A stretch of DNA of 64,000 nt from UBA961 sp014191195 (GTDB taxonomy: Bacteria > Bacteroidota > Ignavibacteria > Kapaibacteriales > UBA961): the NCBI GenBank assembly GCA_964204605.1, contig OZ123195.1, forward strand, positions 186,001 to 250,000. Reading direction: 5' to 3'. Below, piece after piece: positions 34,823 through 43,846 of the stretch. The translations under genes and the position numbers were made by a program. Within the stretch, counting starts at the first letter, position 1, and every line of letters starts with the position of its first letter. The notes beneath the pieces were generated by a model that was given only the letters and a program-made list of their open reading frames with translations, did no database searches and was not told where the DNA came from.

Positions 34823-36004
34823 ATGTCATCTTCTTTAGTCGATTCACAATCAATACTACTTACCTGTCCATTAAGAATGGCGTCTTTTCTTGAACAAGAG
34901 ATTCACTCATTAGGATTTTCGGTAGAAAAATCAATGGATACTGGAATCTTCGTAAAAGGGGGAATTCGTGAATCTATGGCGATATGTCTGCATTCTAGAA
35001 TAGCTTCAAGGGTCTTACTTTTATTAAAAGAATTCTATGTAAAAACTCCATTGGATTTATATCGAAGCATTTCTTCTTTACCTTGGGAAGATATTCTTCC
35101 TGATGATGGTTATTTTACAGTCATTTCATCTGTAGATACACCTGCCATAACAAATACTCAATTTGCTCAACAAAAATGTAAAGATGCCATTGTTGATCGC
35201 ATTCGAAATAAAATGGGTATTAGGCCAAATAGTGGATCCGAGCAAGATAAAGCAGTTGTCTTTTTGTATTGGCATGGTCCTAAATGCGCAATTTATATTG
35301 ATATGTCTGGATCTCCTTTGCATAAAAGAGGATATCGATTAAATCCTTGGCGAGCCCCAATGCGAGAAAATTTGGCAGCTGTAACTATTTTTGCATCCAA
35401 TTGGTTACCTGAATCTATGCCCTTTGTAAATCCGATGTGTGGTAGTGGTACATTGGCAATAGAGGCAGCTTTGATGGCAACTGAAACTTCTCCTGCTTTA
35501 TATCGAAAGAATTTTGGATTTATGCATGTATATGGCTATGACAAACAATTATGGCATCAATTACTTTCTGATGCTAATGCCGCCAAAAAAAATATTGAAA
35601 AGGGACGAATTATTGCATCTGATATTCATCCAGGAGCAATAAGAATAGCACAAGAAAACGCTGAAAATGCTGGTGTTTTAGAGTATATAGATTTTTCGGT
35701 AGGGGATTTTGCTAGTATACATTTGCCAGAAGGACCCGGCACTGTAATTATGAATCCTGCATATGGGGATAGAATGGGAGAAGATTTAGAACTTGATGCA
35801 GAATATAAAAGGATTGGAGACTTTTTTAAACAATCTTGTTCTGGATATAATGGTTATGTGTTTACTGGCAATGTAAAAGCAGCAAAATCAATTGGATTGC
35901 GAACAAAAAGAAAAATAGAATTATTTAATGCCGATATAGATTGTCGTCTCCTTGAATTTGAGTTGTATTCTGGTACTAAAAAGTTTGTAAAAGAAGAAGA
36001 TTAA
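34823..36004 (+). CDS. THUMP-domain rRNA (guanine-N2) methyltransferase, RlmK/L N-terminal type
   Basis: SAM-dependent 23S rRNA guanine methyltransferase-like protein, 393 residues. THUMP RNA-binding region in the first third (about 60-160), LHKRGYRLNPWRAPMRENLAA, then the methyltransferase with NPMCGSGTLAIEAALMAT and the catalytic-loop motif IMNPAYGDRMGED. The usual NPPY is NPAY here. Length matches the RlmL half of E. coli RlmKL; the RlmK half is absent. The last 4 bp overlap the convergent PHP gene. Confidence 0.85.
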   Translation: MSSSLVDSQSILLTCPLRMASFLEQEIHSLGFSVEKSMDTGIFVKGGIRESMAICLHSRIASRVLLLLKEFYVKTPLDLYRSISSLPWEDILPDDGYFTVISSVDTPAITNTQFAQQKCKDAIVDRIRNKMGIRPNSGSEQDKAVVFLYWHGPKCAIYIDMSGSPLHKRGYRLNPWRAPMRENLAAVTIFASNWLPESMPFVNPMCGSGTLAIEAALMATETSPALYRKNFGFMHVYGYDKQLWHQLLSDANAAKKNIEKGRIIASDIHPGAIRIAQENAENAGVLEYIDFSVGDFASIHLPEGPGTVIMNPAYGDRMGEDLELDAEYKRIGDFFKQSCSGYNGYVFTGNVKAAKSIGLRTKRKIELFNADIDCRLLEFELYSGTKKFVKEED

Positions 36005-37182
36005 GAGTGCTTTTTCCTATTTTTTATCTTCCATACAAAAACAATAATTATCGTATATCCTATAAGCCAAAGAAGCCTATAGAGTAAAGTTTGAATGTCA
36101 TTTATTTTGGGGATCGGCGTTTGGCTATCTCTTAATATAGGATTGAGCCATAAGGTAGTTTGTGGAGTTTTGATTATTGCTCTGATATAGGTATCAGTTT
36201 TTTTTAATATATAGTCTAAATGATTTGAATTCAAAGTGACGGCCAGTTTTTTCCCGTTTTGTCCAATCATTGTTATAGATTCAACGGTATCCATCATTGT
36301 TATAGAATAGATACTATCGGTTAAATGAATCAATTTTGGAAATATATCCATTTTTCCCTGCTTACCTTGAACACCAAAAGCTTGCCCATTTTTTAATGCT
36401 GTAGTTATCTCTTGCTGATTTCCATTGTTTGGCGCATAAATCATTGTCCAACAAACACCAGTTTCACCAGAATCAAGAACATTGTGAGTATCATCGTCAG
36501 CTACTATCCAAGCTTTATGTCCATTTGATAAGGCAGAGTCCCAATGAATATCACTTGTTCGATAATGATTTAATACTTCTATGCAATCATAATTGCTTAG
36601 ATATACAAAATCTTCGGGTTCGAAACTATTCCTAAACTTTGGATGCGCTAATGCAAGAACTTGGACAGTTGGTTTAAGGATATTAATCATTGTTTGTTTA
36701 TGATGGAGGCTTTGCCCCCATATAAAATCTAGCCACACTACATCCTGTGCGCCAATGCAGACATGATGTCTTTTCCACACATTATAGCCATGTTCATAGC
36801 ATGGAACAAAACCATTGTCTTCTGCAAAATCATGTGAAATAAATTGATAATTAGACAGACCAATCGAATGATAGCCCATTGATTTATATTTTTTAAAAAA
36901 TACATCTTTATCTGTCTTGCCATCTGTAAGGCCGCCCCATTCTTTAGAATGTCCATGAAAATTCGACTTTTTCCATCCGGCATTATCATTATCAAAAGTG
37001 CACGATTTATAGGGATTCAACCATGTATTTCCATGAAAAGGTAGTGGCTTTTGAATATCATAGATTTCTGTATAAAAAGCATATGGAACAGAAGTAATGA
37101 CGATAAAACCCAATATTATATATAGAATGATGGTACTTAAAAAATACATGGGTTTAGATAATTTTTTGATAGTCTGAATCAT
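36001..37182 (-). CDS. Membrane-anchored PHP-domain-like phosphoesterase
   Basis: 393 residues. Helix at about 12-38 near the N-terminus, a large extracytoplasmic region, and a second helix at about 365-387 before a basic tail. The soluble part looks like a PHP metal-dependent phosphoesterase: SNFHGHSKEWGG supplies the first His pair, LALAHPKF another His, and WIVADDDTHN the closing Asp/His. Substrate unknown; such domains often act on phosphodiesters. It sits next to glycosyltransferases but is not in their transcript. Overlaps the rRNA methyltransferase stop by 4 bp. Confidence 0.65.
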   Translation of the reverse strand: MIQTIKKLSKPMYFLSTIILYIILGFIVITSVPYAFYTEIYDIQKPLPFHGNTWLNPYKSCTFDNDNAGWKKSNFHGHSKEWGGLTDGKTDKDVFFKKYKSMGYHSIGLSNYQFISHDFAEDNGFVPCYEHGYNVWKRHHVCIGAQDVVWLDFIWGQSLHHKQTMINILKPTVQVLALAHPKFRNSFEPEDFVYLSNYDCIEVLNHYRTSDIHWDSALSNGHKAWIVADDDTHNVLDSGETGVCWTMIYAPNNGNQQEITTALKNGQAFGVQGKQGKMDIFPKLIHLTDSIYSITMMDTVESITMIGQNGKKLAVTLNSNHLDYILKKTDTYIRAIIKTPQTTLWLNPILRDSQTPIPKINDIQTLLYRLLWLIGYTIIIVFVWKIKNRKKHS

Positions 37183-37238
37183 AATACTCTATTTTTGTAA
37201 TTATTATTACAACCTTACAAAGTCGGCGGAATAATTCC

Positions 37239-37985
37239 ATGCTTCATAATAAAAAAATTGTAGTTGTTTTGCCAGCATATAATGCAGCTAAAACATTAGA
37301 GAAAACCTATCATGAAATTCCATTTGATATTGTAGACGATATTGTATTGGTTGATGATAATAGCCCAGACGATACAATAAGAGTTGCAGAAAATCTTGGA
37401 ATTAAGCATATCATTAAGCATCAGAAAAATAGGGGATATGGCGGTAATCAAAAAACGTGTTATGCTCATGCATTATCTTTAGGAGCAGATGTTATTATCA
37501 TGCTACATCCTGATTATCAGTATACACCAATGTTAATTCCAGCTATGGCTAGTATCATTGCTCAGGATTTATACCCTGTAGTATTAGGGTCAAGAATATT
37601 AGGTAAGGGCGCTTTAAAAGGTGGTATGCCGATGTATAAATACATAGCTAATCGTTTTTTGACATTATTTCAAAATATATTAATTGGTGAAAAATTAAGT
37701 GAATATCATACAGGTTATCGTGCTTTTTCTAAAGAAGTAATAATGGCTTTACATTTAGAAGCTAATTCTGATGATTTTGTTTTTGATAATCAAATGTTAT
37801 CGCAAATTGTTTATGCTGGATTTTCTATTGGTGAAGTTACATGTCCAACCAAATATTTTGCAGAAGCATCAAGTATAAATTTTAAGCGTAGTTCTATATA
37901 TGGATTAGGTGTCTTGTGGGTGTCTTTAAAGCATTTCTTACAAAGAATTGGCATTGCACAGTTCGACATGTACAAAAGAATGTAA
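37239..37985 (+). CDS. GT2 glycosyltransferase, dolichol-phosphate mannose synthase-like
   Basis: 248 residues. GT-A fold with VVVLPAYNAAKTLEKTY, DDIVLVDDNSPDDT, GYGGNQKTCYAHAL and the metal-binding MLHPDYQY in place of the more usual D-x-D-L-Q-H. The EYHTGYRAFSKEV motif is typical of DPM1-like enzymes. No C-terminal membrane helices are present. Probably transfers a sugar to a polyprenyl phosphate carrier or glycan; substrate unknown. It converges on lysS. Confidence 0.85.
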   Translation: MLHNKKIVVVLPAYNAAKTLEKTYHEIPFDIVDDIVLVDDNSPDDTIRVAENLGIKHIIKHQKNRGYGGNQKTCYAHALSLGADVIIMLHPDYQYTPMLIPAMASIIAQDLYPVVLGSRILGKGALKGGMPMYKYIANRFLTLFQNILIGEKLSEYHTGYRAFSKEVIMALHLEANSDDFVFDNQMLSQIVYAGFSIGEVTCPTKYFAEASSINFKRSSIYGLGVLWVSLKHFLQRIGIAQFDMYKRM

Positions 37986-38021
37986 AGTAAGGATTGCATT
38001 TCTACAACCCTTACTCGATTG

Positions 38022-39524
38022 TTATTCAGGTCTCATTGTAGGGAAGAATAAAACATCTCTTATAGATTCTTGATTTGTAAGAAGCATTACCAGCCTATCG
38101 ATTCCAATTCCTAGTCCAGCAGTTGGAGGCATTCCTACTTCAATAGATTGGATAAAATCTTCATCTAAAATCATTGCTTCTTCATCTCCATCGGCTCGAA
38201 CAAGGGCCTGATCTTCAAGACGTTTCCTTTGATCTATCGGATCATTTAACTCCGTAAAACAGTTTGCAATTTCATTACCATTAACGAATAATTCAAATCG
38301 TTCAACTAATCCATCTTCTGTTCTATGTTTTTTAGCTAGTGGGGACATTTCAAGGGGATAATCAATAACAAAAGTTGGCTGAATAAGATGATGTTCAACT
38401 TTTTGACTAAATATTTCATCTAAAATCTTCATTGCACTTGCATCACTTGGTATTTCTACTTGTAAATCTCTAGCAGATTGCAATAATTCAGCTTTATTTA
38501 ATCCTTTAAGATGTTTGCCAGTATATTCAAAAAACAAATCGAACATTTTGGCTCTTCGAAAAGGCTTATTAAAATTGAGAACTTTATTACCATGGTGAAC
38601 TTCCTTTTTTCCTAAAGCATATTCACAAATATGACCAAAGAGATCTTCAACCATATCCATCATCCAATAATAATCTTTGTAGGCAATATATATTTCCATC
38701 ATTGTAAATTCTGGATTATGAGTTTTGTCCATACCCTCATTCCTGAAATTTTTACTGATTTCATACACACCTTCAAAACCGCCAACAATCAATCTTTTTA
38801 AGTACAATTCAATTGCAATTCGTAGATAAAGATCAAAATCTAATGCATTATGATGGGTAATAAATGGGCGGGCACTAGCGCCACCATATAGAGGTTGAAG
38901 AATAGGAGTTTCTACTTCCATATACCCCTTATCATCAAAATATCGGCGCATAGCACTTATGATCTTTGATCTTTTTTCGAAGACATGTCGTATTTCTGGA
39001 TTAACAATCAAATCTACATAGCGCTTTCTGTAACGAAGCTCTTTATCAGAAAAAGCATCATATATAATTTTATTTCCGTCTTCATCTTTTTCTTCTTTCG
39101 CAATAGGAATTGGCCTTAAGGATTTAGCTAATAATACAGCATTCATTGCATGAACACTTATTTCGCCCATTCTTGTCCGAAAAACAAATCCTTGTATGCC
39201 TATGATATCACCAATATCTAATAAATTTAGATAGGAATAAAATTCAGGTAATTCATCTTGCTTAAGATAAATCTGAATTCTACCATATTGATCTTGAATA
39301 TGTAAAAATGTAGCTTTCCCCATTTTTCTCATAGCCATAATTCTGCCAGCAACGGCAACATCAAAAAGTAATTCAGGATGTTCATCACTAAAGTGCGAGA
39401 CTATATATAAGGAATTATGAGTGCGATTGAATTCATGAGGATAAGGATTTATGCCTCTACTATATAGCTCATGAAGCTCTTCAAAACGCCTTTGTTCCTG
39501 ATCAGTTCTTTGATGTTCATTCAT
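38022..39524 (-). CDS. lysS: Lysyl-tRNA synthetase, class II
   Basis: Charges tRNA-Lys. OB-fold anticodon-binding domain in the first ~150 residues (VAVAGRIMAMRKMGKATFLHIQD), then class II motifs: motif 2 region FRNEGMDKTHNPEFTMMEIY and motif 3 GLGIGIDRLVMLLT near the end, with LPT-type HRTEDGLVERFELFVNGNEIAN for the amino acid site. 500 residues, standard. Transcribed divergently from infC. Confidence 0.97.
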   Translation of the reverse strand: MNEHQRTDQEQRRFEELHELYSRGINPYPHEFNRTHNSLYIVSHFSDEHPELLFDVAVAGRIMAMRKMGKATFLHIQDQYGRIQIYLKQDELPEFYSYLNLLDIGDIIGIQGFVFRTRMGEISVHAMNAVLLAKSLRPIPIAKEEKDEDGNKIIYDAFSDKELRYRKRYVDLIVNPEIRHVFEKRSKIISAMRRYFDDKGYMEVETPILQPLYGGASARPFITHHNALDFDLYLRIAIELYLKRLIVGGFEGVYEISKNFRNEGMDKTHNPEFTMMEIYIAYKDYYWMMDMVEDLFGHICEYALGKKEVHHGNKVLNFNKPFRRAKMFDLFFEYTGKHLKGLNKAELLQSARDLQVEIPSDASAMKILDEIFSQKVEHHLIQPTFVIDYPLEMSPLAKKHRTEDGLVERFELFVNGNEIANCFTELNDPIDQRKRLEDQALVRADGDEEAMILDEDFIQSIEVGMPPTAGLGIGIDRLVMLLTNQESIRDVLFFPTMRPE

Positions 39525-39624
39525 TTTTTAAGCAGTAATACAAGTTTAAAAAAAGATAATTGCTTACAAATGTAAAGAAATCACAGATTTATAGTATATA
39601 ACTACCCTTTTATAACATTGCTTT

Positions 39625-39656
39625 TTTGTATTTTTGATGTCTTAATCGTAAGTTTG
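39625..39656 (+). promoter_or_regulatory. Promoter of the infC-rpmI-rplT operon
   Basis: TTTG (39625-39628), 20-bp spacer, TAAGTTTG (39649-39656). Matches the Bacteroidota consensus and lies about 44 bp upstream of the infC start codon, leaving a leader of roughly 38-40 nt. Confidence 0.65.
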
Positions 39657-39699
39657 CACAGTTACATTATCTATTTTATTATTTCTCAGCAGGTTCTTT

Positions 39700-40443
39700 T
39701 TGGCAACTCCTTTTCAACCCAGTAGGGGAAATACAGATTCATCCCAGCAACAACGTCCTGTTGGTACCCAACAAAGCGGATCACGTCCACCATTTCAATC
39801 TGGTGGAGCTCCTCGTCCCGGAGGTTTCACTCCAGGTGGTGCACGCCCATTTGGTGCAAGGCCTTCTGGCCCTAGAATGCCGCGCGAGAGAGATCAGCCA
39901 AATAATGAGAAGCAAAGGAAAAATAGAATTAATGATGAAATCCGAGTTCCTCAGGTAAGAGTAGTTGATGAAGAAGGAAAAATGCTTGGGGTAATGGCAA
40001 CTAAAGATGCCATTGATTTAGCATTTGAGCAAAACAAAGATCTTGTAGAGATTGCCCAACAGGCAGATCCACCTGTTTGTAAGATAATAGATTATGGAAA
40101 ATTTGCATATGAGCTTCAGAAGCGTGAAAAGATTCAAAAAAAGGCTCAGCATCATGCTCAGTTGAAAGAAGTCCGTTTCAAGTGGAGAACAGATACTCAT
40201 GATTTTGATTTTAAGACAAGACATGCCCGTGAATTCTTGGCCGATGGTGATAAAGTTAAAGCAACTGTGATGTTTAAGGGCCGTGAGATTATGCATCAGG
40301 AAATAGGTTTAGCTTTATTGCAGCGTTTTGTTGTGGCACTTGAAGATTGTTCGAAGATAGATCAGCCTATTCATCCAGAGGGTAGAACACTTACTGTGAT
40401 TCTAGCCCCTGAAAAAGCAAAGAAAACCAAAAAAGAAGAATAA
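39700..40443 (+). CDS. infC: Translation initiation factor IF-3
   Basis: Binds the 30S subunit, prevents subunit joining and checks start codons. Core begins at about residue 77 with INDEIRVPQVRVVDEEG; the linker helix and C-domain with KEVRFKWRTDTHDFDFK and GDKVKATVMFKGREIMHQE follow. The start is TTG at 39700; no ATG precedes residue 60. A rare start codon is the known basis of IF-3 self-control in E. coli, which may apply here. The first 65 residues form a Gly/Pro/Gln/Arg-rich disordered extension. It leads the infC-rpmI-rplT block. Confidence 0.95.
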   Translation: MATPFQPSRGNTDSSQQQRPVGTQQSGSRPPFQSGGAPRPGGFTPGGARPFGARPSGPRMPRERDQPNNEKQRKNRINDEIRVPQVRVVDEEGKMLGVMATKDAIDLAFEQNKDLVEIAQQADPPVCKIIDYGKFAYELQKREKIQKKAQHHAQLKEVRFKWRTDTHDFDFKTRHAREFLADGDKVKATVMFKGREIMHQEIGLALLQRFVVALEDCSKIDQPIHPEGRTLTVILAPEKAKKTKKEE

Positions 40444-40525
40444 ACTTCTATATGAAGTAGTGTTTGTATATAATTATTATTGTGGATTGTTTTTGCATGA
40501 GAGCAATCAATGTTTCATCGTTTTT

Positions 40526-40530
40526 AAGGA
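40526..40530 (+). promoter_or_regulatory. Ribosome-binding site of rpmI
   Basis: AAGGA, 7 nt before ATG 40538. It decides the start of L35 in favour of this ATG over an upstream in-frame start at 40460, which would add 26 residues unlike L35. Confidence 0.7.
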
Positions 40531-40537
40531 TCATACG

Positions 40538-40735
40538 ATGCCTAAAATGAAAACGAATAGTGGTGCAAAAAAGCGCTTTTCAATTACGGGTACAGGACGT
40601 ATCCGTCGTAATTGTGCTTTTAAAAATCACATTCTGACTCACAAGACACGTAAGCGTAAGCGTTTGTTACGTATGCCCGCTTTAGTTAGCGTTGCAGATG
40701 AGCAAAATATCAAACGTCTATTGTGTCTGCGTTAA
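40538..40735 (+). CDS. rpmI: Ribosomal protein bL35
   Basis: 65 residues, standard length, beginning MPKMKTNSGAKKRFSITGTG and rich in Lys/Arg; the LTHKTRKRKRLL segment is typical. Large-subunit protein. It sits between infC and rplT in the classical order, 94 bp after infC. ATG 40538 is chosen because of family similarity and the AAGGA site in front of it. Confidence 0.97.
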   Translation: MPKMKTNSGAKKRFSITGTGRIRRNCAFKNHILTHKTRKRKRLLRMPALVSVADEQNIKRLLCLR

Positions 40736-40869
40736 TTGTACTTAAGATACAGGATATAACCGCCCCTGTATATGTATCGTAAGATATTAGGTTATTAGCA
40801 GGTTGATTGGGATTTTAGCGAAGCTCTCCATCAATCGCATTTAATAATTAATTTTTGTAGGAGGGCATT
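40736..40869 (+). promoter_or_regulatory. Structured spacer between rpmI and rplT
   Basis: 134 bp without coding potential. Two hairpins can be drawn: ATACAGG / CCTGTAT (from about 40747) and TTGATTGG / CCATCAA (about 40803-40834). L20 represses its own operon by binding mRNA in other bacteria, so this could be a control site; that is inference, and I did not recognise a known L20-binding fold. Confidence 0.35.
40859..40864 (+). promoter_or_regulatory. Strong Shine-Dalgarno site of rplT
   Basis: AGGAGG, 5 nt before the ATG at 40870. Notable because most genes in this window lack a recognisable Shine-Dalgarno sequence, as is usual for Bacteroidota. Confidence 0.75.
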
Positions 40870-41217
40870 ATGCCTCGTTCCACGCACAAAGTAGCATCGC
40901 ACCGCCGCCGTCGTAAGTTTATAAAACTTGCTAAAGGATACTGGGGTGCGCGTAGTAAAGTTTGGACAATTGCCAAGAATCACATTGAAAAAGGTTTACA
41001 GTACGCTTATCGCGATCGCCGTGCAAAAAAACGTACTTTCCGTAGATTATGGATTGTTCGTATAAATGCCGGTGCTCGTTTGAATGGTACAACCTATTCT
41101 CGTTTGATACATGCACTCAAACTAAAGAATATTCAAATCAATCGTAAGGTTCTTGCTGATTTGGCAGCATCTCAGCCATCTATTTTTAAGCGTATTGTAC
41201 GCTCTGCAATAGGTTAA
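40870..41217 (+). CDS. rplT: Ribosomal protein bL20
   Basis: 115 residues, typical. Opens MPRSTHKVASHRRRRKFIKL, with GYWGARSKVWTIAKNHIEKG and the RRLWIVRINAGARLNG segment. Needed early in 50S assembly and, in several bacteria, a translational repressor of infC-rpmI-rplT. A strong intrinsic terminator follows. Confidence 0.98.
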   Translation: MPRSTHKVASHRRRRKFIKLAKGYWGARSKVWTIAKNHIEKGLQYAYRDRRAKKRTFRRLWIVRINAGARLNGTTYSRLIHALKLKNIQINRKVLADLAASQPSIFKRIVRSAIG

Positions 41218-41240
41218 CTTTATCGATTTCCGTATGTTTA

Positions 41241-41273
41241 AGGGCGTTCTTTTTATGAGCGCCCTTTTTTTTT
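41241..41273 (+). terminator. Intrinsic terminator after rplT
   Basis: AGGGCG / CGCCCT stem with a 15-nt loop ending in nine T. It separates the ribosomal genes from pheS, whose ATG is 24 bp further on. Confidence 0.88.
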
Positions 41274-41296
41274 GATTCAGATTATTGTACACATTT

Positions 41297-42313
41297 ATGA
41301 TTGCTGATATATCTTTTATCAAACAGAATATTGAACAAGATTTTGCAACAATTAAAGATGCGGAATCTTTAGAACAATTTAGATTAAAGCATTTAACAAA
41401 AAAGGGAACCTTGCCTGTATTAGTGGAATCTTTAAGAGAGATACCCAAAGAAGATAAACCTGCAATTGGTAAACTTATTAATGAGTTAAGACAATATGTA
41501 GAGGCAACTTTTAAGGAATTTAAAGAAAACCTTGAAGCTGAAGAATCTTCTGTTCCTTTGATTGATACTTCTTTACCAGGAAGAATGCCATTAAAAGGGC
41601 ATATTCATCCTATTAAAAAAACTCTGGATACCATTATATCTATTTTTGAAGGCATGGGATTTACTGTAGCCGAGGGCATTGATATTGAAGATGATTATCA
41701 TAATTATGAAGCATTAAATTTCGCAGAAGACCACCCTGCAAGGGATATGCAGGATACATTTTTTATTGATGATCCTCGTGGTGATATTTTATTACGATCT
41801 CACACTTCTCCTGTTCAGATTAGAATGATGAAGTCTCATCCCATTCCTATACGATCAATTATGCCTGGAAGAGTTTATAGAAATGAAGCATTATCGGCAA
41901 GATCTTTAGCTGAATTTCATCAAATTGAGGGTTTATATATTGATAAACATGTAACATTTGCAGACTTAAAAGGGACAATTGTTGCTTTTGCCAAGCAAAT
42001 GTATGGCAATAATTCTCAATTTAGATTTCGTCCTTCTTATTTTCCATTTACTGAACCAAGCGCGGAAGTGGATATATCTTGCTATTTATGCAGTGGTAAA
42101 GGATGTCGTATATGTAAAAATTCTGGTTGGCTAGAAATTTGTGGCTGCGGAATGGTTCATCCACAGGTACTAAAAAATTGTGGCATAGATCCAGAAGAAT
42201 ATAGTGGATTTGCCTTCGGATTTGGCATTGAAAGAGTTACTATGTTAGCCACTGGAATTAATGATATTCGGGCACTTTATGAAAATGATATTCGAGTATT
42301 AGAACAATTTTAA
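41297..42313 (+). CDS. pheS: Phenylalanyl-tRNA synthetase alpha subunit
   Basis: Catalytic subunit of the alpha2-beta2 enzyme. N-terminal coiled coil (about 1-85), then GRMPLKGHIHPIKKTLD, EDDYHNYEALNFAEDHPARDMQDTFF, LRSHTSPVQIRMM, GRVYRNEALSARSLAEFHQIEG and GFAFGFGIERVTML (motif 3). 338 residues from the ATG at 41297; the frame opens at a TTG four codons earlier. The beta subunit gene pheT does not follow, as it does in many bacteria. Confidence 0.96.
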   Translation: MIADISFIKQNIEQDFATIKDAESLEQFRLKHLTKKGTLPVLVESLREIPKEDKPAIGKLINELRQYVEATFKEFKENLEAEESSVPLIDTSLPGRMPLKGHIHPIKKTLDTIISIFEGMGFTVAEGIDIEDDYHNYEALNFAEDHPARDMQDTFFIDDPRGDILLRSHTSPVQIRMMKSHPIPIRSIMPGRVYRNEALSARSLAEFHQIEGLYIDKHVTFADLKGTIVAFAKQMYGNNSQFRFRPSYFPFTEPSAEVDISCYLCSGKGCRICKNSGWLEICGCGMVHPQVLKNCGIDPEEYSGFAFGFGIERVTMLATGINDIRALYENDIRVLEQF

Positions 42314-42320
42314 CGTGATT

Positions 42321-43094
42321 ATGAATACAATACTAAAGGCTGATTCACTGGTTAAATCATATTCTTTGCATTCAGATAATGATACACCTGTTTTAAAGGG
42401 TATATCATTAGAGATTAAAGAAGGTGAATTTATTGCATTTATGGGCCCATCTGGCGCAGGTAAAAGTACATTATTACATATTCTTGGCTTGCTTGATACA
42501 CCAGATACGGGTGCAGTTACAGGATATTATCCAGCGGGAAAACAGCATATATATTCATCTTTAAAAAAGAAGCAAGCCGCTGAATTGAGAAATAAGCATA
42601 TTGGATTTATCTTTCAGTTTCATCATTTATTACCAGAGTTTTCTGCTATAGAAAATATTATGATGCCTGCTTTAATTGCTGGAGAAAAGGTATCTCATGC
42701 TGAAAAAAAAGCTTTAGCCCTTTGTGAAAAAGTAGGAATGATACATAGAAAAGATCATCGTCCTTCTGAATTATCTGGCGGAGAGCAACAAAGAATATCA
42801 ATTGCAAGGGCATTAATTAATGAACCTTCAATAATCATAGCCGATGAACCGACTGGTAATTTGGATTCAGCGAATACAGTTGCTGTTCTGGATTTAATTA
42901 AAAGAATTAGACAAGAAAGAACTCTAACATTATTGATAGCAACCCATAGCATCGATGTTGCTAGAATGGCAGAAAAAATTATCACGCTCAGAGATGGAAT
43001 TATATCCTCAGAAGTAATTGTCCACAAAGTAGACAATCAAAGTGGTAGTTCGCAAATACAGTCTGATTCAATGAATACACATGAAGCATTATGA
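42321..43094 (+). CDS. ABC transporter ATP-binding protein, LolD/MacB-like
   Basis: 257-residue ATPase with Walker A GPSGAGKST (42-50), Q-loop IGFIFQFHHLLPEFSAIENIMMPAL, signature LSGGEQQR, Walker B IIIADEPTG and the H-loop ATHS. The FHHLLPEF/NIMMP pattern is that of LolD, which drives lipoprotein release to the outer membrane, though MacB-type proteins look similar. No partner permease is adjacent. ATG at 42321 lies 7 bp after pheS; a GTG two codons earlier is possible. It has a 35-residue Ser/Asn-rich tail. Confidence 0.85.
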   Translation: MNTILKADSLVKSYSLHSDNDTPVLKGISLEIKEGEFIAFMGPSGAGKSTLLHILGLLDTPDTGAVTGYYPAGKQHIYSSLKKKQAAELRNKHIGFIFQFHHLLPEFSAIENIMMPALIAGEKVSHAEKKALALCEKVGMIHRKDHRPSELSGGEQQRISIARALINEPSIIIADEPTGNLDSANTVAVLDLIKRIRQERTLTLLIATHSIDVARMAEKIITLRDGIISSEVIVHKVDNQSGSSQIQSDSMNTHEAL

Positions 43095-43840
43095 AGATGG
43101 GATATACTTCATATATTGGGTTTTTTGCAAGAAGTTTAGCGATTATACTAGTTACGATTGCTTATTCAACGTTAACGTTACTAGGCTTTGCATGTAGACT
43201 AAAGCATGAATTCTATTTTTCTTTAGCAAAACAGTGGTCTTCAGCATTATTGTATTGTGCAGGAGTTACAGTAACTATAAAAGGATTAGACCACTTACAA
43301 GGCTTGGACAGCAGGATTTATATTGTAAATCATACAAGTTATTTTGATATTCCTATTCTTTTAGCAAGTTTACCAGATAATGTGCGTATCATGTATAGAA
43401 GGAATTTAGAGAAGATCCCTTTTCTTGGTTGGAGTATGAAAGCATCTCCCTTTATAGCAATTGACAGAGATGACCCAAGAAATGCTATGAAAAGTATTCA
43501 AGAAGCTATTGGTGCCGTTCAGTCCGGAGAAAGCGTTATAGTTTTTGCAGAAGGTACCAGATCTAAAGATGGTAGACTTGGTTTATTTAAAAGAGGGGCA
43601 TTTTTATTAGCAGCTCGTTCTAAAAAACCAATAATTCCAATAGCATTGATAGGTGCACATTCAATTATGCCAAAGTCAAGAATATTCTTCAAACCGGGCC
43701 ATACTATATTATCTATTCAAGAGCCATTTCCATCCTTACAACAAGAAGATAAACAAGCAGAAAAGATTCTGATGGAGGCAGTTTATGAATCAATTCGACT
43801 TGCTTTACCAATTGACATGCAACCTTCTACTCATTTATAG
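43091..43840 (+). CDS. plsC: 1-acyl-sn-glycerol-3-phosphate acyltransferase
   Basis: Makes phosphatidic acid from lysophosphatidic acid at the inner membrane. 249 residues: N-terminal membrane helix (about 11-33), catalytic motif NHTSYFD (H-x4-D), acceptor-binding FAEGTRSKDG, then RSKKPIIPIALIG. The ATG overlaps the stop of the ABC gene (ATGA arrangement), indicating translational coupling. Confidence 0.9.
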   Translation: MKMGYTSYIGFFARSLAIILVTIAYSTLTLLGFACRLKHEFYFSLAKQWSSALLYCAGVTVTIKGLDHLQGLDSRIYIVNHTSYFDIPILLASLPDNVRIMYRRNLEKIPFLGWSMKASPFIAIDRDDPRNAMKSIQEAIGAVQSGESVIVFAEGTRSKDGRLGLFKRGAFLLAARSKKPIIPIALIGAHSIMPKSRIFFKPGHTILSIQEPFPSLQQEDKQAEKILMEAVYESIRLALPIDMQPSTHL

Positions 43841-43846
43841 TTTTTT

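Noticed and set aside
37986..38015. AGTAAGG / CCTTACT hairpin between the GT2 and lysS genes
   Set aside because: 7-bp stem with a 16-nt loop and no T-run; too weak to call a terminator.
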